Source of the DNA: Halisarca cf. caerulea
Taxonomy: Eukaryota > Porifera > Demospongiae > Chondrillida > Halisarcidae
Direction: 5' to 3'
DNA length: 64,000 nt
NCBI GenBank assembly: GCA_963170055.1
Contig: CAUJGJ010000313.1
Coordinates: forward strand, 716,701 to 780,700
The translations under genes were made by a program, and so were the position numbers. How positions within the stretch are numbered: the stretch's first letter is position 1; every line of letters starts with the position of its first letter. The notes below the pieces were generated by a model. It was given only the letters and a program-made list of their open reading frames with translations. It ran no database searches and was not told the origin of the DNA. This document shows positions 58,768 through 64,000 of the stretch, piece after piece.

Positions 58768-58903
58768 TTATGGTTGCTTGTAACCCACAATACTAAGTGG
58801 CCACACAAGTATTCATGAGTCCATGTTTGTATGCCAGCATATCTGGCACTGCAATGGTATAAATTTTCACTTATTCACATGTACACAATGCATATCTCTC
58901 CCT

Positions 58904-58973
58904 CTGTGTGTGCGTGCACTGTGTGTGTGTGTGTGTGTGTGTACTGTGTGTGTGTGTGTGTGTGTGTGCGTGC

Positions 58974-59027
<54 letters not shown>

Positions 59028-59123
59028 CACTGTGTGTGTGTGTTTGTGTGTGCGTGTGTGTGCGTGCGTGTGTGTGTGTGCATGTGTGTGTGCGTGTGTG
59101 TCACTGTGTGCGTGTGTGTGCGT

Positions 59124-59157
<34 letters not shown>

Positions 59158-59183
59158 CACTGTGTATTTGTGTGTGTGTGTGT

Positions 59184-59267
<84 letters not shown>

Positions 59268-59270
59268 ATG
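58904..59270. repeat. (TG)n microsatellite with TGCGTGCACTG interruptions
   Basis: About 365 bp, TG with regularly placed GCACTG and GTCACTG interruptions. Confidence 0.95.
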
Positions 59271-59324
59271 TATGCACGTGCCAATGAATGTGCAAGTGAG
59301 CTAATAGATGTGTACCAACCGTTT

Positions 59325-59570
59325 GCTGCTGTTTCCCACACTTGTCCCATACTAAACTGAACTTCCTTATTGAGTGGGGCATCTTCATCATCATCCGGAA
59401 TCCTGGACGGATTCTGTACAATGTAGAACATGTCTCCCGTGCGTGGAGTGTAAGCCTCGTGCTGCTCCACATCCAGTTCAAATGGGAACACACGGTCTTG
59501 ATAATCGTCCGGGATGATGCACTGGACGGTGCATATGTCTTCCCTCTGTACAGTGTATGGGGACATTCTG
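59325..59570 (-). CDS. Candidate exon, unrecognised acidic protein
   Basis: After acceptor ATTATGCTCAG a frame reads MSPYTVQREDICTVQCIIPD, then FPFELDVEQHEAYTPRTGDM, FYIVQNPSRIPDDDEDAPLN and FSMGQVWETAANG. Non-repetitive coding-like sequence between two CA/TG tracts. The donor side is weak (GTTGGT or GTACAC). No family recognised. It does not join in phase to the trypsin-like exon, so a missing exon would lie between them. Confidence 0.45.
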
Positions 59571-59583
59571 AGCATAATAGGTT

Positions 59584-59995
<412 letters not shown>

Positions 59996-60104
59996 TCATG
60001 CATACACAAACACACATACATACAGGTAGCAGGTGATACATACGTACAAACACAAATTCATAAGAAGTCAATGGATTCATGCATTTACCTCCCCCTTCCT
60101 CAAC

Positions 60105-60530
60105 AATTGCTACATTAGAGCCTGATCTTTGTATAGTGAAACCTGCATATGAGGACCACTCAAGGGACCAATTGCTATATTAGAGCCTGATATTTGTACA
60201 GTGAAACCTGCATATAAAGACCACTCAAGGGACCAATTGATCATGGACTCTATAGACAGGTGGTCCTATGTAGAGGTGCAACAGTACTGATTTAGTGGTT
60301 CGTGGATCTGTCCCAAGTGGCCTTTATAAACAGGTGGTCCTTATGTAGAGTTGCAACAGTACTGGTTTAGTGGTTCATGGATCTGTTCCAAGTGGCCTTT
60401 ATAAACAGGTGGTCCTTATGTAGAGGTGCAACAGTATTGTTCTAGTGGCTCCTGGAGCAGTCTACAGTGGTCTCTATTGACAGGTGGTCCTTCTACAACA
60501 GTGTTCTTCAACACAGGGTTCACTGTATGC
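60105..60530. mobile_element. Mariner-type MITE cluster with internal tandem copies
   Basis: TACAGTGAAACCTGCATA at 60198 and AGGGTTCACTGTA at the right make a terminal pair. GTGAAACCTGCATAT(G/A)(A/G)A with GGACCACTCAAGGGACCAAT occurs twice at the left. A block GGTGGTCCTTATGTAGAG(G/T)T is repeated three times inside. Confidence 0.65.
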
Positions 60531-60556
60531 TGGCAAAACTCACAATCATTTTTAAC

Positions 60557-60850
60557 TTACAGGGTAGAAATGGCAGGTGTCGACATTTGCAAAATCCGTA
60601 AGTGGTATTTTGTGACGTTCTGGTAAGAGGAAATCATCATCGGGTAAGATCAAAAATGATGTCAGCAACCGTTCTTTGATCTTCTCATCAATATTTTCTA
60701 CCTCCATCCCTTTCCCATCTCTCAACAGGTCCCCATCTCCCCTGTCCTTGATGAAGTTGTGACAGCAACTTAAGATCCAGTGGTAGCCATTCACCATAAC
60801 AAAAAATCCAGTTCCAAATCTACCAGTGGAAAAGTAGAAGCAACTACCAG
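60557..60850 (-). CDS. Exon with trypsin-like N-terminal half
   Basis: An open exon ending at donor GTAAGT (about 60556). It reads STGRFGTGFFVMVNGYHWIL, then SCCHNFIKDRG, a match to the GTGFxV...WILTxxH block of chymotrypsin-fold peptidases with the catalytic His. It continues LPDDDFLLPERHKIPLTDFA. The Asp and Ser blocks are not in view. The first part is also present in the duplicate at 53.8-54.1 kb, where it is broken. Protein family beyond the fold is unknown. Confidence 0.5.
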
Positions 60851-61078
60851 GGTACCATAGCACAGTACAGTATATGGAGTGCACAGTAATGTACTGTACA
60901 CATCAGATCTACATCTACCATCATGGTGCGGGGGGGGGGGGGGGGGGGGGGGGGAGGGTGAAAGTTGGGTGGATCAAGGAGTACCACAAGATTACACCCA
61001 CAATGTCACCTGCTACCCTGATGTATATAGCCTAGGTCAAGCTAGTCCAGCCAGCTGTGACCCACGTACATACAAACG
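60748..61078. repeat. Segmental duplicate of 53786-54100
   Basis: Includes the first part of the trypsin-like exon and a G-run of about 24 bases near 60930-60954. Confidence 0.85.
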
Positions 61079-61079
61079 C

Positions 61080-61860
61080 TGGGGTGCGAGAAAGGGGAAC
61101 GTGGGTCCAGCATCAGTTGCAAGCAAAACCTTTATGCCAACTAACGATCCTTGTGGAACGCCGAATGCAACAGAAAAAGTTCTGATCTCAAAAACGATTA
61201 GTAAAAGGCTATTCTGGGGCAGAAGTAAAAATTTTATTGACGAATTAAAGAAATTTCAATCATGTAAATACCTCGGTAAGTACAACAGTTTACTCGGTGT
61301 TACTGTAGACTTTGTTCTTCATCTCACTTCGATATAACACAACACAACACACAAAGCAACATCAACAGCATCTGAGAGACAACTGTCATCTTGGCAAGAG
61401 TCCATGTTTGTGATGAAAGCTACGAATTTCGTTACCAAGAATCTTGGTACCTTGATCCAATTGGTCAGTGGATATGTAATCTTTGCAACTGATGCTGGAC
61501 CCTCCGCTTTTCTTTCAGGCACCAGGCGCTTATGGCAGAGGGTCCAGCTGGCTGGACTAAGGTCAAACTAGGTCTTTTCAATCACCTGCCCAGCCAAATA
61601 AATTAGTAGTTGCCAAGTGTCACATTTTGCACTTGTTTTGATTCATCACGACACACAGTAGCTGTTCTGTAATGCCGGAAATGGTCCCCTAGCTGCTAGG
61701 AATGGTCCCCTAGCTGCCGGGAATGGTCCCCTGCTGTGAGTTGTCCCCCTACCGTGTTATCAATACTAAACCCTAGCCTAACCCCCCAACAGTATAGAGT
61801 TTGTATTCGATAAGCGCCCACACCGGACAACTTTTAGGGGGGACAAGATTTGGCATAACA
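61080..61860. other. No firm gene; short tandem GGAATGGTCCCCTAGCTGC
   Basis: Plus-strand frame to 61337 contains NDPCGTPNATEKV, faintly LINE-like. Three copies of a GGAATGGTCCCCTAGCTGC unit at about 61678-61735. Confidence 0.35.
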
Positions 61861-61965
61861 GTATCCTGCTTTGGTGTGCTACAGCAGCATAAAGTGGAAA
61901 TTGATTGACGGAGGCGGTCAATCAATTAGCACTTTATGCTGCTGTAGCACACCAAGGCAGGATAC
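61861..61965. repeat. 105-bp long hairpin
   Basis: Arms GTATCCTGCTTTGGTGTGCT... and inverse pair over about 36 bases plus an inner ATTGATTGAC stem, with one small internal loop and a 6-base tip. Confidence 0.9.
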
Positions 61966-62099
61966 AACTATTACATGTACTCATCCACTGTCCATACTCC
62001 AAACTCACGTTTTGTGTAATTTGTTTTCTGATATTCGTTCATGGACTATTCTAAAAACAAATTTTCCCAAATTAGCGACAAACTTGAAACTAATACACT

Positions 62100-62190
62100 C
62101 TTGGCCATAGTCCTGTCCCTGGTGAGCTTCCAAGCCACATTTTCTGTCGTTGAGTTTGAACTGACGATACAATTCTAAAAGGAGAACATG
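62100..62190 (-). CDS. Candidate exon, unrecognised
   Basis: After acceptor CTCCTTTTAG the minus strand reads ELYRQFKLNDRKCGLEAHQG. The frame stays open to about 62005, but the true donor is unclear. It may belong with the exon at 63487-63567. Confidence 0.35.
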
Positions 62191-62308
62191 AGATGAGAAT
62201 GCTTGAGTTCCATGCACACTACGTGGAGAAACTGTACCCAGTAGATAAACTATACACAAAAAGGAAATTTACAGAAAAGTTTCATTACAGCAAACATATA
62301 TAGAACAG

Positions 62309-62905
62309 TGGGTGTGATGATGGTGTAGTGGGTGTGATGATGGTGTAGTGGGTGTGATGATGGTGTAGTGGGTGTGATGATGGTGTAGTGGGTGTGATGA
62401 TGGTGTAGTGGGTGTGATGATGGTGTAGTGGGTGTGATGATGGTGTAGTGGGTGTGATGATGGTGTAGTGGGTGTGATGATGGTGTAGTGGGTGTGGTGC
62501 TGGTGTAGTGGGTGTGATGATGGTGTAGTGGGTGTGATGATGGTGTAGTGGGTGTGATGATGGTGTAGTGGGTGTGATGATGGTGTAGTGGGTGTGATGA
62601 TGGTGTAGTGGGTGTGATGATGGTGTAGTGGGTGTGATGATGGTGTAGTGGGTGTGATGATGGTGTAGTGGGTGTGGTGCTGGTGTAGTGGGTGTGATGA
62701 TGGTGTAGTGGGTGTGATGATGGTGTAGTGGGTGTGATGATGGTGTAGTGGGTGTGATGATGGTGTAGTGGGTGTGATGATGGTGTAGTGGGTGTGATGC
62801 TGGTGTAGTGGGTGTGATGCTGGTGTAGTGGGTGTGGTGCTGGTGTAGTGGGTGTGATGATGGTGTAGTGTGTGTGGTGCTGGTGTAGTGGGTGTGGTGC
62901 TGATA
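62309..62905. repeat. 20-bp minisatellite, about 30 copies
   Basis: Unit TGGTGTAGTGGGTGTGATGA, highly regular, with TGGTGC variants every few units. Three minus-strand frames stay open through it because the unit has no stop in any phase. Confidence 0.95.
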
Positions 62906-62939
62906 TAGTGAACATGGTGTTGGGGATGAGGTTGTAGTT

Positions 62940-63472
62940 TTTGGGGATGCATGAGAGTGTGGTGTTGGTGGGTGGGCATGGTGGTGGGGATGAGTGTGGT
63001 GTTGGTGGGTGGGCGTGGTGGTGGGAATGAGAGTGTGGTGTTGGTGGGTGGGCATGGTGGTGGGGATGAGTGTGGTGTTGGTGGGGATGAGTGTGGTGTT
63101 GGTGGGTGGGCATGGTGGTGGGGATGAGTGTGGTGTTGGTGGGGATGAGTGTGGTGTTGGTAGGTGGGTGTAGTGGTGGGAGTGAGAGTGTGGTGTTGGT
63201 AGGTGGGGTTGAGAGTGTGGTGTTGGTAGGTGGGGTTGAGAGTGTGGTGTTGGTAGGTGGGTGTAGTGGTGGGAATGAGAGTGTGGTGTAGGTAGGTGGG
63301 TGTAGTGGTGGGAATGAGAGTGTGGTGTAGGTAGGTGGGTGTAGTGGTGGGAATGAGAGTGTGGTGTTGGTAGGTGGGTGTAGTGTTGGGGATGAGTGTG
63401 GTGTTGGTAGGTGGGTGTAGTGGTGGGAGTGAGAGTGTGGTGTTGGTAGGTGGGGTTGAGAGTGTGGTGTAC
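62940..63472. repeat. About 42-bp minisatellite, irregular
   Basis: Units built from GGTGTTGGTAGGTGGGTGTA and GTGGTGGGAATGAGAGTGT with length variants. G-rich on the plus strand. Confidence 0.9.
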
Positions 63473-63486
63473 ACAAAATTTCTCAC

Positions 63487-63567
63487 CAAGACAACGCAAT
63501 CGTGCAGCTTTAACATCATCTAACGAGGGAGGAGGGTTGAGTGATAAGGGTTGCTGGGGAGGAGGAC
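63487..63567 (-). CDS. Candidate 81-bp exon
   Basis: Acceptor TTTTCCTTAG and donor GTGAGA frame an exon reading PPPQQPLSLNPPPSLDDVKA and ARLRCL. The look is of a proline-rich linker followed by a short helix. Not recognised. The downstream intron would contain the 20-bp and 42-bp minisatellites. Confidence 0.45.
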
Positions 63568-63742
63568 CTAAGGAAAACAAGAATATATCTAACATCATCA
63601 TCACAGATGAAGTTTTGCATGTATTTTGTGGAACGCTTGAGTCTATTGTACACGACCACACAGAGACACTCCAGTAACTCAAATCAGTGGCCATGGATCA
63701 TCGCACATGCAAGCATACGTGCATATGCACACAAATGCACGC

Positions 63743-63745
<3 letters not shown>

Positions 63746-63828
<83 letters not shown>

Positions 63829-63884
63829 AACACACACATACAAACACACACACACATACACACACATACACACGCACACACACA

Positions 63885-63950
<66 letters not shown>

Positions 63951-63965
63951 AACACACACATAAAC
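63746..63965. repeat. (CA)n microsatellite
   Basis: About 220 bp of CA with AAACACACA and TACACACA interruptions. Confidence 0.95.
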
Positions 63966-64000
63966 ACAGAATACCTGAATGTGGTGACTGTACATTGGAG

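Noticed and set aside
61080..61337. Plus-strand ORF with NDPCGTP as a LINE endonuclease
   Set aside because: Too short, no catalytic motifs in order, and it starts inside a segmental duplication; left as unassigned.
62250..63694. Three overlapping minus-strand frames of 400-470 codons rich in His, Thr and Pro
   Set aside because: They are the 20-bp and 42-bp minisatellites read in all three phases; no unit phase contains a stop. Only the short non-repetitive exon at 63487-63567 is kept.

Overview
The window is eukaryotic genomic DNA, most likely from a demosponge or another early-branching marine invertebrate. The reasons are many short introns with GT-AG borders, very long CA/TG microsatellites, several kilobases of minisatellites, and a dense mix of transposon classes. 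Only a few genes look like host genes. The species call is an inference; no rRNA, mitochondrial or taxon-diagnostic gene is present.

Layout. 0.7-8.9 kb: a spliced Ulp1/SENP-type protease (+) and a spliced KDZ/HMGXB3-like transposase (-) converge on a 156-bp minisatellite that flips orientation. 9.0-26.1 kb: two inverted copies of a TCGATCC-type minisatellite plus CA tract enclose a nest in which one 0.75-kb repeat (called X here) is broken by three insertions. These are a fold-back element (9.7-12.3 kb), a Mutator-like element carrying a MULE transposase and a complete Ulp1 protease (12.5-19.8 kb), and a Ngaro-type tyrosine-recombinase retrotransposon with A1-ORFs-B1-A2-B2 repeats (20.0-25.1 kb). 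26.3-29.3 kb: a complete Tc1/mariner-class element with TA duplications and two convergent genes, a DD34E transposase and a two-exon gene for a PB1-like protein. 29.4-35.3 kb: a 5.9-kb element with terminal inverted repeats and a probable 9-bp target duplication, filled with a 60-bp minisatellite. It sits just upstream of an intronless PDIA5-like three-thioredoxin ORF (35.4-36.9 kb).

36.9-39.5 kb: a short RS-domain gene whose intron holds two inverted minisatellite arrays. 40.3-43.4 kb: a decayed hAT element. 44.0-47.2 kb: a piggyBac element. 49.2-51.5 kb: pieces of a LINE with a C-terminal restriction-like endonuclease. 52.4-53.4 kb: a CARD-like domain spliced to a RecQ-type helicase start. 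54.5-56.6 kb: a decayed LINE, itself split by a short hAT-like element. 57.5-58.8 kb: a large palindrome followed by an uninterrupted X copy. 59-64 kb: long CA/TG tracts, scattered exons of an unrecognised minus-strand gene or genes (one exon trypsin-like), a large hairpin and 20-bp and 42-bp minisatellites.

Two themes stand out. Two unrelated cut-and-paste transposase types (MULE and KDZ-like) each lie next to a SUMO-protease-like gene. The Tc1/mariner element has a MuDR-like layout, with two genes reading inward from opposite inverted repeats, the second gene being an unexpected PB1-like protein. All family assignments rest on motifs read by eye; no database search was run.
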